The notes below the pieces were generated by a model, which had not been told where the DNA came from, did no database searches, and was given only the letters and a program-made list of their open reading frames with translations. From Actinophytocola sp044466355 (GTDB taxonomy: Bacteria > Actinomycetota > Actinomycetes > Mycobacteriales > Pseudonocardiaceae), in the NCBI RefSeq assembly GCF_044466355.1, contig NZ_JBITMQ010000003.1, positions 434,001 to 498,000 of the forward strand: DNA of 64,000 nucleotides, written 5' to 3'. Made by a program: the position numbers and the translations under genes. Below are positions 15,412-24,713 of this stretch, piece by piece. Positions within the stretch are counted from its first letter, which is position 1, and each line of letters starts with the position of its first letter.

Positions 15412-17037
15412 ATGGGCGCGGGATTTCTGGAGGCGGGTGGCCTCGGCCATCGACTCGACGACGGCAGGCAACTCTTTCGCGACGCGTCGTTCCGGGTCAG
15501 CACCGGCCAGGTCGTCGCGCTCGTCGGCGCGAACGGTGCTGGCAAGACGACGTTGCTGCGGCTGCTCTCCGGGGACCTGCCGCCCAAGGAGGGCGGTGTC
15601 ACCGTCCAGGGCGGACTCGGCGTGATGCCGCAGTTCATCGGGTCGGTGCGGGACGAGCGCACGGTGCGGGACCTGCTGCTGGCCGTCTCACCGCCCGCGT
15701 TGCAGGCGGCCGCCACGGCGCTCGACGACGCCGAGCTGGCCATGATGGACACCGACGACGAACCGACTCAGTTGCGTTATGCGACTGCCCTCGCCGGGTG
15801 GGGCGAGGCGGGCGGGTACGACGCCGAGGTCCTGTGGGACACGGCGACCGTCGCCGCGCTCGGCGTGCCCTACGACCGCGCACAGTTCCGGTCGGTGTCC
15901 ACGCTCTCGGGCGGTGAACAGAAACGGCTCGTCCTGGAGGCGCTGTTACTGGGCCGGGAACAGGTGCTCCTGCTCGACGAGCCGGACAACTACCTCGACG
16001 TGCCCGGCAAGCGGTGGCTGGAGGAACGACTGGCCGCCTGCGGCAAGGCCGTGCTGCTCGTCAGCCACGACCGGGAGCTGCTCGCGAGCGCCGCCACCCA
16101 CATCGTGACGCTCGAGGGCGGCACCACCTGGGTGCACGGCGGCGGGTTCGGCACGTGGCACGCGGCCCGCGAGGCCCGCTGGGACCGCATGGCGGAGCTG
16201 CGCAGGCGCTGGGACGAGGAACACCAGAAGCTCAAGGACCTGGTCCGCAACCTCCAGCAAGCCGCCATGATCAGCGACAGCCTCGCGGCCAAGTACAAGG
16301 CCGCACAGACCAGGCTCCGCAAGTTCGAGGAGGCCGGGCAGCCGCCCCTGCCGCCGAAACAGGAGCGGGTGCAGCCGCGGCTGCGTGGCGGACGGACCGG
16401 GCTGCGGGCGATCCAGTGCCACGACCTCGAGCTGACCGGGCTGATGAAACCGTTCGACCTGGAGGTGTTCTTCGGCGACCGGATCGCGGTGCTCGGGTCG
16501 AACGGCTCCGGCAAGAGCCACTTCCTTCGGCTTCTTGCCGGGGAGACCGTCAAGCACGACGGGGCGTGGAAGCTCGGTGCCCGCGTCGTGCCCGGGTTGT
16601 TCGCGCAGACCCACCAGCACCCCGAATGGGTGGGCCGGACGCTGCTCGACGTCCTGTGGCACGGCGACGGCACGCGGGAGGGGCTCGACGAGGGCGCGGC
16701 GTCGTCGAAGCTGTCCCGGTACGGCCTCGCCGGCTCGCGTTCGCAGCGGTTCGAGACGCTGTCCGGCGGGCAGCAGGCCCGGTTCCAGATCCTGCTGCTG
16801 GAGCTGTCCGGAGCCACGCTGCTGTTGCTGGACGAGCCGACCGACAACCTCGACCTCACCTCCGCCGAGGCCCTGCAGGACGCCCTGGAGGCGTTCGAGG
16901 GAACGGTCATGTCGGTGACACACGACCGCTGGTTCGCCAGGTCGTTCGACCGGTTCCTGGTGTTCCGGTCCGACGGGCAGGTGGTCGAGACGGACGAGCC
17001 GGTGTGGGACGAGGCCCGGGTCAGGAGGGCGCGGTGA
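15412..17037 (+). CDS. ABC-F family ATPase (ribosome-protection type)
   Basis: A 541-residue protein with two ABC ATPase domains and no membrane segments. Domain 1 has Walker A GANGAGKTT, signature LSGGEQKR and LLLDEPDNYLD; domain 2 has GSNGSGKSH, LSGGQQARF and LLLDEPTDNLD. The linker between (about residues 250-330), rich in Arg, Lys and Glu, fits the P-site tRNA-interaction motif of ABC-F proteins. These act on the ribosome, in translation control or antibiotic resistance. A TTA leucine codon at 15946-15948 suggests bldA-type control, as for many antibiotic-related genes. ATG at 15412 has no strong ribosome binding site. The SDR and kinase genes follow with overlaps. Confidence 0.9.
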   Translation: MGAGFLEAGGLGHRLDDGRQLFRDASFRVSTGQVVALVGANGAGKTTLLRLLSGDLPPKEGGVTVQGGLGVMPQFIGSVRDERTVRDLLLAVSPPALQAAATALDDAELAMMDTDDEPTQLRYATALAGWGEAGGYDAEVLWDTATVAALGVPYDRAQFRSVSTLSGGEQKRLVLEALLLGREQVLLLDEPDNYLDVPGKRWLEERLAACGKAVLLVSHDRELLASAATHIVTLEGGTTWVHGGGFGTWHAAREARWDRMAELRRRWDEEHQKLKDLVRNLQQAAMISDSLAAKYKAAQTRLRKFEEAGQPPLPPKQERVQPRLRGGRTGLRAIQCHDLELTGLMKPFDLEVFFGDRIAVLGSNGSGKSHFLRLLAGETVKHDGAWKLGARVVPGLFAQTHQHPEWVGRTLLDVLWHGDGTREGLDEGAASSKLSRYGLAGSRSQRFETLSGGQQARFQILLLELSGATLLLLDEPTDNLDLTSAEALQDALEAFEGTVMSVTHDRWFARSFDRFLVFRSDGQVVETDEPVWDEARVRRAR

Positions 17038-17747
17038 GCGTCGCGGTCGTGACGGGTGGCGCCCGCGGCATCGGCGCGGGCGTCGCCAAGCGCTTGCGTG
17101 CCGACGGGCACCGGGTCGCGGTGCTGGACGTCGACACGGCCGGCGCGGAGGGCGACGCGGTCGTCCACTGTGACGTCGCGGACGAGGAGTCGGTCGCGAC
17201 GGCGTTCGACACGGTGGTGGCGGAGTTGGGCGAGCCTGCGATCGTCGTGAACAACGCGGGCTTCGCGCGGGACCAGCCGCTGACGGACATGTCCCTGTCC
17301 GACTGGGACGCGGTCGTCGACGTGTGCCTGCGCGGCGCCTTCCTGACCACCCGGCTGGTCGCGCCGTTCATGAAGGCCGCGGGCTTCGGCCGGATCGTGA
17401 ACATCTCGTCGACGTCCGCGCTCGGCGACCCGGAGCGGGTGCAGTACGTGTCGGCGAAGTCCGGGCTGAACGGGTTCACGAAGGCCGCCGCGCTGGAGCT
17501 GGGGCCCTACGGGGTGACGGTCAACGCGGTCGCGCCGGGCTTCACCGTCACGAACATGACGGTCCGGTCGGCGGCGCGGCGGGGCCGGACGCTGGAGGAG
17601 CACGTCCGGATCACCGCCGAGGCGTCGCCGGTGCGGCGGGCCGGGCACCCGGAGGACATCGCGCACGCGGTGTCCTTCTTCACGAGCGAGGGCGCGGGCT
17701 ACGTGACCGGGCAGGTCCTGTACGTGGCAGGTGCTCCGCTGGGATGA
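17034..17747 (+). CDS. SDR family oxidoreductase (FabG-like)
   Basis: A 237-residue classical short-chain dehydrogenase. The cofactor motif is TGGARGIGAG at about residues 7-16, followed by VVNNAGFARDQ, the catalytic Ser in VNISSTSA, and Tyr-x-x-x-Lys in YVSAKSGLNG. It ends with the GYVTGQVLYVAGA motif of FabG-like enzymes. GTG at 17034 overlaps the ABC-F stop (GTGA) and has AGGAGG upstream. The enzyme reduces a carbonyl or oxidises an alcohol with NAD(P); substrate is unknown. Operon: ABC-F, SDR, kinase. Confidence 0.92.
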   Translation: MSVAVVTGGARGIGAGVAKRLRADGHRVAVLDVDTAGAEGDAVVHCDVADEESVATAFDTVVAELGEPAIVVNNAGFARDQPLTDMSLSDWDAVVDVCLRGAFLTTRLVAPFMKAAGFGRIVNISSTSALGDPERVQYVSAKSGLNGFTKAAALELGPYGVTVNAVAPGFTVTNMTVRSAARRGRTLEEHVRITAEASPVRRAGHPEDIAHAVSFFTSEGAGYVTGQVLYVAGAPLG

Positions 17748-18277
17748 GCCCGGGACCGGCGGTGGTGGTGATCACCGGAATCATGGCGGCGGGCAAGTCG
17801 ACGGTCGCGCAGCTGCTCGCCGAGCGGTTGCCGAGGGCCGCGCACGTGCGGGGCGACCTGTTCCGCCGGACGATCGTGTCCGGTCGCGCGGACATGACGC
17901 CCGGCGCGGAGGAGGAGGCGGTGGCGCAGCTGCGGTTGCGGCACCGGCTGACGGCGACGGTCGCCGACGGGTACGCCGACGCCGGGTTCACCGCGGTCGT
18001 GCAGGACGTCCTGCTCGGGGAGCACGTCGACGAGCTGCTCGACGCGGTGCGGACGCGGCCGCGCTACTTCGTGGTGCTGGCGCCGTCGCCCGCGGCGGTG
18101 GCCGCGCGTGAGGCAGCGCGGGCGAAGACGGGGTACGGGGCGTGGACGGTGGCGGACCTCGACCGGGGCCTTCGGGCGATGCCGCGGCGTGGCCTGTGGC
18201 TCGACTCGACGCACCTGACGCCCGAGGCCACAGTGGACGCGCTGCTGGCGAACCTCGACGCCGCCCGCATGCCCTGA
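17744..18277 (+). CDS. P-loop small-molecule kinase (AAA_33/chloramphenicol phosphotransferase-like)
   Basis: A 177-residue P-loop protein with Walker A GIMAAGKST at about residues 12-20. It has VRGDLFRR after the first helix, a QDVLLGEHVDEL segment and a lid rich in Arg and Ala. The layout is that of small kinases such as gluconate, shikimate or chloramphenicol phosphotransferases. ATG 17744 overlaps the SDR stop (ATGA), so it is translated with it. Presence beside an ABC-F gene raises the option of a drug-modifying kinase, but nothing in the sequence shows the substrate. Confidence 0.83.
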   Translation: MSPGPAVVVITGIMAAGKSTVAQLLAERLPRAAHVRGDLFRRTIVSGRADMTPGAEEEAVAQLRLRHRLTATVADGYADAGFTAVVQDVLLGEHVDELLDAVRTRPRYFVVLAPSPAAVAAREAARAKTGYGAWTVADLDRGLRAMPRRGLWLDSTHLTPEATVDALLANLDAARMP

Positions 18278-18286
18278 ACGACGCCG

Positions 18287-18820
18287 TTACGACAGGCGGG
18301 CGGTGGCGGCGAGGATCGCGTCGCCGACCTCCGCCGGAGGGCGGCTGCCGTCGACGATCGTCGCACCGAAGCGCCGGTACGTGGCCGCCATGCCGTCATT
18401 GGACGAGAGTGCCGCCGCCAGCTCCTCCGGGTGCCTGCCGTAGGAGTTCGTCGTGCGGGTCAGGAGACGATGCCGGAGCGTCGCGCTGTCCACCACCACG
18501 CAGACCACGAGGTCGAAGAGGTCCCACACCTCCACCTCGTTCTCGACGGTGCCACAGAGGAACGCGGTCGTGTCGCGGATCCGCGCCGCGAGGGCCTCGA
18601 CCTGCGCGCGGTTGATCCGCCACGCGTAGCGGTCGAGCCAACCCGGTGGCACCGGGTCGGGCGGATCGGCGACGACGAGGCCGCTCGTCCGATCCACCCA
18701 CTGGTTGTAGCCATCCCAGTCGGCGTCGACCGCCACTTCTCCCTTGCTCTTCAACAGCGAACAGACCGTCGACTTGCCCGCGCCGGCGCTGCCGGTCACC
18801 CACACCAGTGGCACCGGCAC
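18287..18820 (-). CDS. P-loop nucleotide kinase-like protein
   Basis: A 177-residue P-loop protein with Walker A TGSAGAGKST at about 9-18, then KSKGEVAVDADWDGYNQWVD. Later VCVVVDSATLRHRLLTRT has the Arg-rich lid shape of nucleoside-monophosphate kinases. Many actinobacteria encode such adenylate-kinase-like proteins of unassigned substrate. It is convergent with the kinase at 17744, 9 bp apart. ATG at 18820 lacks a strong ribosome binding site but gives the correct distance to the P-loop. Confidence 0.82.
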   Translation of the reverse strand: MPVPLVWVTGSAGAGKSTVCSLLKSKGEVAVDADWDGYNQWVDRTSGLVVADPPDPVPPGWLDRYAWRINRAQVEALAARIRDTTAFLCGTVENEVEVWDLFDLVVCVVVDSATLRHRLLTRTTNSYGRHPEELAAALSSNDGMAATYRRFGATIVDGSRPPAEVGDAILAATARLS

Positions 18821-18832
18821 AGCATCGCACGG

Positions 18833-19544
18833 TCAGCGGACGCGGTGGTTGGCCAACGGGACCAGGCTGACCTGGCCCAGGGTGCTGTCCTCCAGTGCGA
18901 TCACCGCCAGGGCGAGCGTGTTCTTCCCGTCCGGGCGCAGTACTCCGGACGGCAGGACGAACTCGCGTTGCGGGCCGAGGTCGGCCGTGAACTGGCCCAT
19001 CTGCCAGCCGTTGACGAACATCAGCACGCGGTAGGCGCCCGTGCCGTCGAACCGCAGCGCCACCGGGACGTCCTGGTCACGCGGCACGTCGCCGCGGTGT
19101 AGCCGGGGTCGCTCGACCGGGCCCGGCCGTCGACCTGCTTGAGCCACGCGGGGAAACCGCCGCCGCTGACCTCGGCGTTGATGTACGGGCCGGGCCGTGC
19201 GACCACATACAGGCCCAGTTCCTCGGTGAGCCGCAGCAGCCGGTCCACGTCCCGCACGCCGGTGAAGTCGTACTCGCCGGCGCGGGCGAGTGGTACGCCC
19301 AGTTGAAGTACAGCGAGACGCCGTTGAAGCCGGCCGCCCGGATCTTCTCCAGCGCGTCCCGCCACAGCGCCGGGCTCGGCAGGCGGAAGTAGTGGAACTC
19401 GCCGCTCCACAGGACCACCCGCTCGCCGTCCACCTTCAGCGAGTACCGGTCGTAGGTCACCGTGTGGGCGGGCGCCGCCGCGGCCACGGGCGTGGCAGCG
19501 CCCGTGGCCAGCAGCAACGCCAGCAGCAGTGCCAGCCGTCTCAT
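18833..19544 (-). pseudogene. GH35 beta-galactosidase, internally deleted and frameshifted
   Basis: The 5' end encodes a signal peptide (MRRLALLLALLLATGAATP) followed by the GH35 start: TVTYDRYSLKVDGERVVLWS, GEFHYFRLPSP, ARPGPYINAE. A 1-nt loss near 19282 breaks the frame at HSPAP/EYDF. After SSDPGYTAA (about 19092) the sequence jumps to the end of the family: DVPVALRF, RVLMFVNGWQMGQF, GPQREFVLP and NTLALAV. The TIM-barrel core with the catalytic glutamates is gone. A normal enzyme has hundreds more residues. It lies directly after the GH3 gene on the same strand, so a beta-galactoside branch of this sugar island has been lost. Confidence 0.87.
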
Positions 19545-22453
19545 GACACGGTGAACGTGTCGACGCGCAGGTCACCGGTGAGCACCAGGTACACGTCGTG
19601 CCTGCCGTCCAGGTTCACCGCCGTGTCGACAGAGACATAGGTGTACTTGTCGGCCGTGCCCGGCGATGTGGCCGTGCCGACGAGCGCCCCGGTGGGTCCG
19701 CCGAGCCGGACCTCGATCGTGCCCGTGCCCGCGACCCGCCCCGCAAACGTTTTCGCCCGCCGGATTTCGCTGTCGTGGAAGGAGATCCAGCCCGGCCCGG
19801 CGACCGAGTCACCGCGTTCCTTCGACGTGTCCACGAGTGACACACCCGCGTAGTCGTCGAAGTCGACCGCCCGGGTGGTGCGGGACAGGTCGCGCGGCGG
19901 GATCGTCTCGCCCCTGACCCGCACCGAGCCGCGCTGGCGGATGTCGGTCGACGACGCGCCGACCAGCACGTCGTACGTGCCACCCTCCACCACCCAGCGG
20001 CCACGCGTCACGTCCCAGTGCGCCAGGTCCTTGACCGGCACGGAGAACCGGACCGTCTTCGTCTGCCCCGGTCGCAGGTGCACGCGCTGGAACGCCCGCA
20101 GTGTGAGCTTCGGTTGCGGGTCACGTGACTCGCGTTGGTGCGTGTAGAGCTGGACGACCTCGTCACCAGCCCGGTCAGATGTATTGGTGACCGGCACGCT
20201 CACCTTCATCGGCGACTCGATGGCCAGTCGCCCGTACCGGAACGTGCTGTACGAGAGCCCGTGCCCGAACGGGTACAGCGGCATGCCGTCGAAGTACTGG
20301 TACGTGCGGCGGGCCTTGATGATGTCGTACTCGAGGATGTCCGGCAGGTCCGTGTCAGCGCGGTACCACGTCTGCGTGAGCCGCCCGGCCGGGTTGACGT
20401 CGCCGAACAACACGTCCGCGATCGCGTGCCCGGTCTCCTGACCCGCGTGCGTGGTCCACAGGACCGCCGGGATGTTGTCCTGCTCCCACGTGAGCGTGGT
20501 CGGGTAGCTGTTCTCCACCACGACGACCGTGTTCGGGTTCGCCGCGTGCACCGCCCTGATCAGCGCGGACTGGCTCTCCGCGAGCGCCATGGTGGTGCGG
20601 TCGTGGTCCTCGCGGCCGTTGATGAACGGCATGCTGCCGACCACGACGACCGCCGCGTCCGCCCCCGCCACGGACGCGACGGCCTCGTCGATGCCACTCG
20701 ACACCGTCTCTTTGATGAACCGGGTTGCCCCGGCCGCGTCCGGGGAGCCGAGGATGACCCGGCCGTCGGACGCCACCGTCAGGTAGTTGTTCGGGCCCTC
20801 CCAGTCGTTCACGGTCTCGTAGCCGACGTACTTGACGACCACCGCGCCATCGCCCGCGTCCTCGAACGTGAACTGCTGGTGCACGAACCAGTCGCGGGGT
20901 TGCGGTGCCCGGTTCACGAACGCGCTGGTCGCGCCGAAGCCGTCCCGCTCGACGTACTTGCCATTGGCGGCGCTGCGCAACGTCACCACTCCCTGCCCCC
21001 AGTCGAACACGTCGAAGTGCGTGCCCGCCGAGGTGTCCGCGATCGTGAGCGGTGCGCCGTCCGCCGCCGTGCTCGCGGTGACGTACCGGCCGTCGATCGT
21101 GCGCAAGGCGATACGGTCGACCGCTTCGCCGCCGGTCACGGTCACCCGTTCCGCGATCCCGGCCCTCGGCGTGACCACGTACGGCAGTTTCCCCGAGTAC
21201 CAGTCGGTGTAGAGCGTGTCGGCCAGCGGCCCGACCACCGCGACCGTGCCGGTGGCACGCAACGGCAGGGTGCCGTCGTTCTTCAGCAGCACCACGGCCT
21301 TCCCTGCGGTCTCCCGTGCGAGCTGCCGGTGGGCCGGGCTGTTCACCACGGCCATGGTGATGTCGCCGTACGGGCCGCCGCCCGGGTCGAACTCGCCGAG
21401 CCGGAAGCGGATCGTGAGGATGTGCCGCACCGCGTTGTCCACGTCGGACTCGGCGAGCAGGCCCTGCGCCAGTGCCGCGTTGACGGCGTCGACCGTGGGC
21501 TGCGCGTTCGTGTTGTCGACGGTGAAGCTGTCCAGACCGGCCTTCAGCGTGGCCGCGTCCGCCTCCGCGAGCGTGGCGAAGTACGCCTGCGAGTTGACGA
21601 GGTTGTTGGGGTTGCCCGCGTCGGTGACGTTCAGCAGCACCTGTTCGGTCCAGGTGCGCACGACGTCGTCGAAGTCCGGGCTCACGGTCATGGGACGGCC
21701 GTTGGCCAGGTTGTACGCGGCCATCACACCGGTCGCCGCGTTCGCCGCGATCGCGGGCTTGAACGCGGCCTCGTCGTACTCCTTCTTCACCCGCGGCCGC
21801 AGGTTGGAGGACGTCCGGTCGCGGCGGATCTCGTTGTTGTTGGCGAGGTAGTGCTTGAGCGTCGGCGCCGTCTTCAGGTGGCGCGGGTCGTCTCCGGTCA
21901 TGCCGCCCGCGTACGCCGTGGCGATGACGCCCGTCAGGTACGGGTCCTCGGAGTAACCCTCCTCGTTGCGGCCCCAGCGCGGGTCGCGCAGCAGGTTCAC
22001 CACCGGCGCCCACGCGTTCAGGCCCCACACGACCGGGTTGTCCGAGTGGTGGCCGCGGATCTCGTCGCCGACCACCGACCCGACCCGCTTGATCAGCGCG
22101 GGGTCCCAGGTGGACGCGAGCCCGACGGCCTGCGGGAACACGGTCGCGACCGCGGTCCGCACCGCGCCGGGATCAGGGGTGGAGGTGATGTCGGTGGACC
22201 AGGCGATGCCGTGCAGGGCCTCGGTGCCGGTCTTCCACAACGCCATGCCCAGGCGGGGAATGGCGGGCTGGTACTGGTGCAGCAAAGAAACCTTCTCCGG
22301 CAGCGTGAGCCGGGCGAGCAGGTCCTCGACACGGGACCTCAGGGGGAGACGGGGGTTGCGGAACGGGTGACCTGCCATCGCTTCCGCCTGGACGGGGACC
22401 GCGAGCGCGGCCGTCGTGACACCTGCTACCGCTAAGAACGTACGTCTTCTCAT
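19541..22453 (-). CDS. Secreted GH3 family glycosidase with inserted beta-trefoil and C-terminal carbohydrate-binding domain
   Basis: A 970-residue exported glycosidase. The start at ATG 22453 gives a twin-arginine signal (MRRRTFLAVAGV...). The GH3 catalytic part runs from about residue 30, with HGIAW, WGRNEEGYSEDP, LKHYLANNNE and the likely nucleophile Asp in LNVTDAGN. The second domain (VVLLKNDGTLPL, then VVGSMPFINGREDHDR) is split by about 130 residues resembling a fascin/ricin-type beta-trefoil (IDGRYVTA, ANGKYVERDG). A fibronectin-like region and a CBM6-like tail (DFDDYAGVSLVDTS onward) follow. Expected activity is on beta-glucosides or xylosides. Codon 7 is a TTA. Confidence 0.9.
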   Translation of the reverse strand: MRRRTFLAVAGVTTAALAVPVQAEAMAGHPFRNPRLPLRSRVEDLLARLTLPEKVSLLHQYQPAIPRLGMALWKTGTEALHGIAWSTDITSTPDPGAVRTAVATVFPQAVGLASTWDPALIKRVGSVVGDEIRGHHSDNPVVWGLNAWAPVVNLLRDPRWGRNEEGYSEDPYLTGVIATAYAGGMTGDDPRHLKTAPTLKHYLANNNEIRRDRTSSNLRPRVKKEYDEAAFKPAIAANAATGVMAAYNLANGRPMTVSPDFDDVVRTWTEQVLLNVTDAGNPNNLVNSQAYFATLAEADAATLKAGLDSFTVDNTNAQPTVDAVNAALAQGLLAESDVDNAVRHILTIRFRLGEFDPGGGPYGDITMAVVNSPAHRQLARETAGKAVVLLKNDGTLPLRATGTVAVVGPLADTLYTDWYSGKLPYVVTPRAGIAERVTVTGGEAVDRIALRTIDGRYVTASTAADGAPLTIADTSAGTHFDVFDWGQGVVTLRSAANGKYVERDGFGATSAFVNRAPQPRDWFVHQQFTFEDAGDGAVVVKYVGYETVNDWEGPNNYLTVASDGRVILGSPDAAGATRFIKETVSSGIDEAVASVAGADAAVVVVGSMPFINGREDHDRTTMALAESQSALIRAVHAANPNTVVVVENSYPTTLTWEQDNIPAVLWTTHAGQETGHAIADVLFGDVNPAGRLTQTWYRADTDLPDILEYDIIKARRTYQYFDGMPLYPFGHGLSYSTFRYGRLAIESPMKVSVPVTNTSDRAGDEVVQLYTHQRESRDPQPKLTLRAFQRVHLRPGQTKTVRFSVPVKDLAHWDVTRGRWVVEGGTYDVLVGASSTDIRQRGSVRVRGETIPPRDLSRTTRAVDFDDYAGVSLVDTSKERGDSVAGPGWISFHDSEIRRAKTFAGRVAGTGTIEVRLGGPTGALVGTATSPGTADKYTYVSVDTAVNLDGRHDVYLVLTGDLRVDTFTVS

Positions 22454-22469
22454 GACCACTCCATCGGGT

Positions 22470-24713
22470 TCAGAGGCGGACGGTGAGCGAGGATCCTTCT
22501 GCGTCAACGGGTTCGGCGCCCGCGACGCGGACGCGCCAGCGGGCGGGCGGCGTGTCGGCGGACACCTCGACGGTGTCGCCGCGCCGGGTGGTGGTGAAGG
22601 TGCAGGCGACGTCACCCGACACCGTGGGGACGACGGCCGTCACGGAAGTGCCGTCGGCCAGGCCGAAGACGTGGAGCGTGACGTCGTCGGCGTAGTCGTA
22701 GTCGGGCCGGTCGTCGACCGCGCCGACCGGGAGCACCGTGCCGGGCCGGACCAGCAGGGGCACGCTGTCGACGGCGTGTGTCTCCCGCACCCAGCGCGGC
22801 CCGGTGACGGTCTCGCCGGTGAGGTAGTGGGTCCACGAACCGTCCGGGACGTAGTACTCGACCAGCCCGTCCTCGCGGAACACGGGCGCCACCAGCAGGT
22901 CCGGGCCGAGCATGTACTGCCGGTCCAGATACGTGCAGGCCGGGTCGTCGGGGAACTCCACAACCATCGCCCGCATCACCGGCACACCGGTGAGGTGCGC
23001 GGTTCTGCTCGCCTCGTACAGGTACGGCATCAGCGTCGCCTTGAGCTTCGTGAAGAGCCGCAACACGTCCACGGCCTCCTCGTCGAACGCCCACGGCACC
23101 CGGTACGAGTAGTTCGCGTGCAGCCTGCTGTGCGACGACAGCAGCCCGAACGCGATCCACCGCTTGAACAGCCACGCCTCCGGGGTGCCCTCGAAGCCGC
23201 CGATGTCGTGGCTCCAGTACCCGAAACCCGACATCGTCAGCGACAGCCCGCCACGCAGTGACTCCGCCATCGACTGCGGCGTGGACAGGTTGTCCCCGCC
23301 CCAGTGCACGGGGAACTGCTGCGTGCCCACGGTCGCCGACCGCGCGAACACGACCGCGTCCCGCTCGCCGCGCCGCTTGCGCAGCAGGTCGAACACGGTC
23401 TTGTTGTAGAGGTAGGTGTAGTAGTTGTGCATGTCCCCGGGGTCGGACCCGTCGAAATACACCACGTCGGTCGGGATCCGCTCGCCGAAGTCCGACTTGA
23501 AGCAGTCCACGCCCATGTCCAGCAGGGCGTCGAGCTTCGCCGCGTACCACTCGCGGGCCTCCGGGTTCGTGAAGTCCACGACCGCCTGCCCCGGCTGCCA
23601 CAGGTCCCACTGCCACACGTCCCCGTTCGGCCGCTTCAGGAAGTAGCCGCGGGCCTGCCCTTCCTCGAACAAGGCGGACCGCTGCGCGATGTACGGGTTG
23701 ATCCACACGCACACCTTCAGGCCGCGTGCCTTCAGCCGCGACAGCATGCCGCGCGGGTCGGGGAAGACCTTCGGGTCCCACTCGAAGTCGCACCACGACA
23801 GCTCCCGCATCCAGAAGCAGTCGAAGTGGAACACCGACAGCGGCAGGTCCCGCTCCGCCATGCCCTCGATGAACGAGGTGACCGTGGCCTCGTCGTAGTC
23901 GGTGTTGAACGACGTCGACAGCCACAGCCCGAACGACCACGCGGGTGGCAGCACGGGCCTGCCGGTCAGCGCGGTGTACTTCGCGAGGATCTCCTTCGGC
24001 GTGGGTCCGTGGATCACGAAGTACTGCATCGACTGCGCCTCGACGCTGAACTGCACCTTCGACACGTCCTCGGAACCCACCTCGAACGACACCAGGCCGG
24101 GGTGGTTCACGAACACGCCGTAACCCGCGTTGGTGAGGAAGAACGGCACGTTCTTGTACGCCTGCTCGCTGCTCGTGCCGCCGTCGGCGTTCCAGCTGTC
24201 GACGACCTGGCCGTTCTTCACGAGCGGCCCGAACCGCTCACCCATCCCGTACACCGCGTCGCCGACACCGAGGTTGAGCCGCTCCCGCACGTGGTGGCCG
24301 TCCGGTGTGGACATGAGGCCCAGGTCCTTCTCGCCGCTGGAGGTGAGGACCTGGCCGTCCGCCACGAACTCCAGCCGCCACGGGTTGCGGGTCACCCGTA
24401 CCGACAAGGCGCCGGACGTCAGGGTGTCGCCGTCGATCGTCGGTGGCGGTCCGGACGGGAACAGCTCGAACCGCGGCGATGTGCCCGCGCCGCCCGCATG
24501 ATGGGTCACCCGTACTCCGACCACGTCCGGCATGGGCGACGAGAGATCGATCGTCAGCACGGCCCCGCTCTGCAGGTCGCGTCTGCTGTGCACGGGGTAC
24601 GTCGGGGCGAGGATCCGCAGCCCGTCCGGGGTCTCCGCCACGTCGAGGACCTCGACGGGGTAGGCGGGCGTGACACCCTCGCGCATCAGCCAGTGCCCGT
24701 CCGTGAACTTCAT
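22470..24713 (-). CDS. GH31 family alpha-glycosidase (alpha-xylosidase/alpha-glucosidase, YicI-like)
   Basis: A 747-residue cytosolic GH31 enzyme with an N-terminal beta-sandwich, catalytic barrel and two C-terminal beta domains. The nucleophile is the Asp in DCFKSDFGERIP and the general acid is near the RSATVGTQQFPVHWGGDN motif. FHFDCFWM and KVCVWINPYIAQ match the alpha-xylosidase branch (YicI type). No signal peptide. ATG 24713 overlaps the stop of the ABC permease gene (ATGA), so it belongs to the importer operon and should act on the imported oligosaccharide. Xyloside versus glucoside specificity is not settled by sequence. Confidence 0.92.
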   Translation of the reverse strand: MKFTDGHWLMREGVTPAYPVEVLDVAETPDGLRILAPTYPVHSRRDLQSGAVLTIDLSSPMPDVVGVRVTHHAGGAGTSPRFELFPSGPPPTIDGDTLTSGALSVRVTRNPWRLEFVADGQVLTSSGEKDLGLMSTPDGHHVRERLNLGVGDAVYGMGERFGPLVKNGQVVDSWNADGGTSSEQAYKNVPFFLTNAGYGVFVNHPGLVSFEVGSEDVSKVQFSVEAQSMQYFVIHGPTPKEILAKYTALTGRPVLPPAWSFGLWLSTSFNTDYDEATVTSFIEGMAERDLPLSVFHFDCFWMRELSWCDFEWDPKVFPDPRGMLSRLKARGLKVCVWINPYIAQRSALFEEGQARGYFLKRPNGDVWQWDLWQPGQAVVDFTNPEAREWYAAKLDALLDMGVDCFKSDFGERIPTDVVYFDGSDPGDMHNYYTYLYNKTVFDLLRKRRGERDAVVFARSATVGTQQFPVHWGGDNLSTPQSMAESLRGGLSLTMSGFGYWSHDIGGFEGTPEAWLFKRWIAFGLLSSHSRLHANYSYRVPWAFDEEAVDVLRLFTKLKATLMPYLYEASRTAHLTGVPVMRAMVVEFPDDPACTYLDRQYMLGPDLLVAPVFREDGLVEYYVPDGSWTHYLTGETVTGPRWVRETHAVDSVPLLVRPGTVLPVGAVDDRPDYDYADDVTLHVFGLADGTSVTAVVPTVSGDVACTFTTTRRGDTVEVSADTPPARWRVRVAGAEPVDAEGSSLTVRL

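Noticed and set aside
20135..22435. Long open frame antisense to the GH3 gene
   Set aside because: Composition is dominated by Arg, Val, Gly and Asp from the third-position bias of GH3 codons; no known domain.
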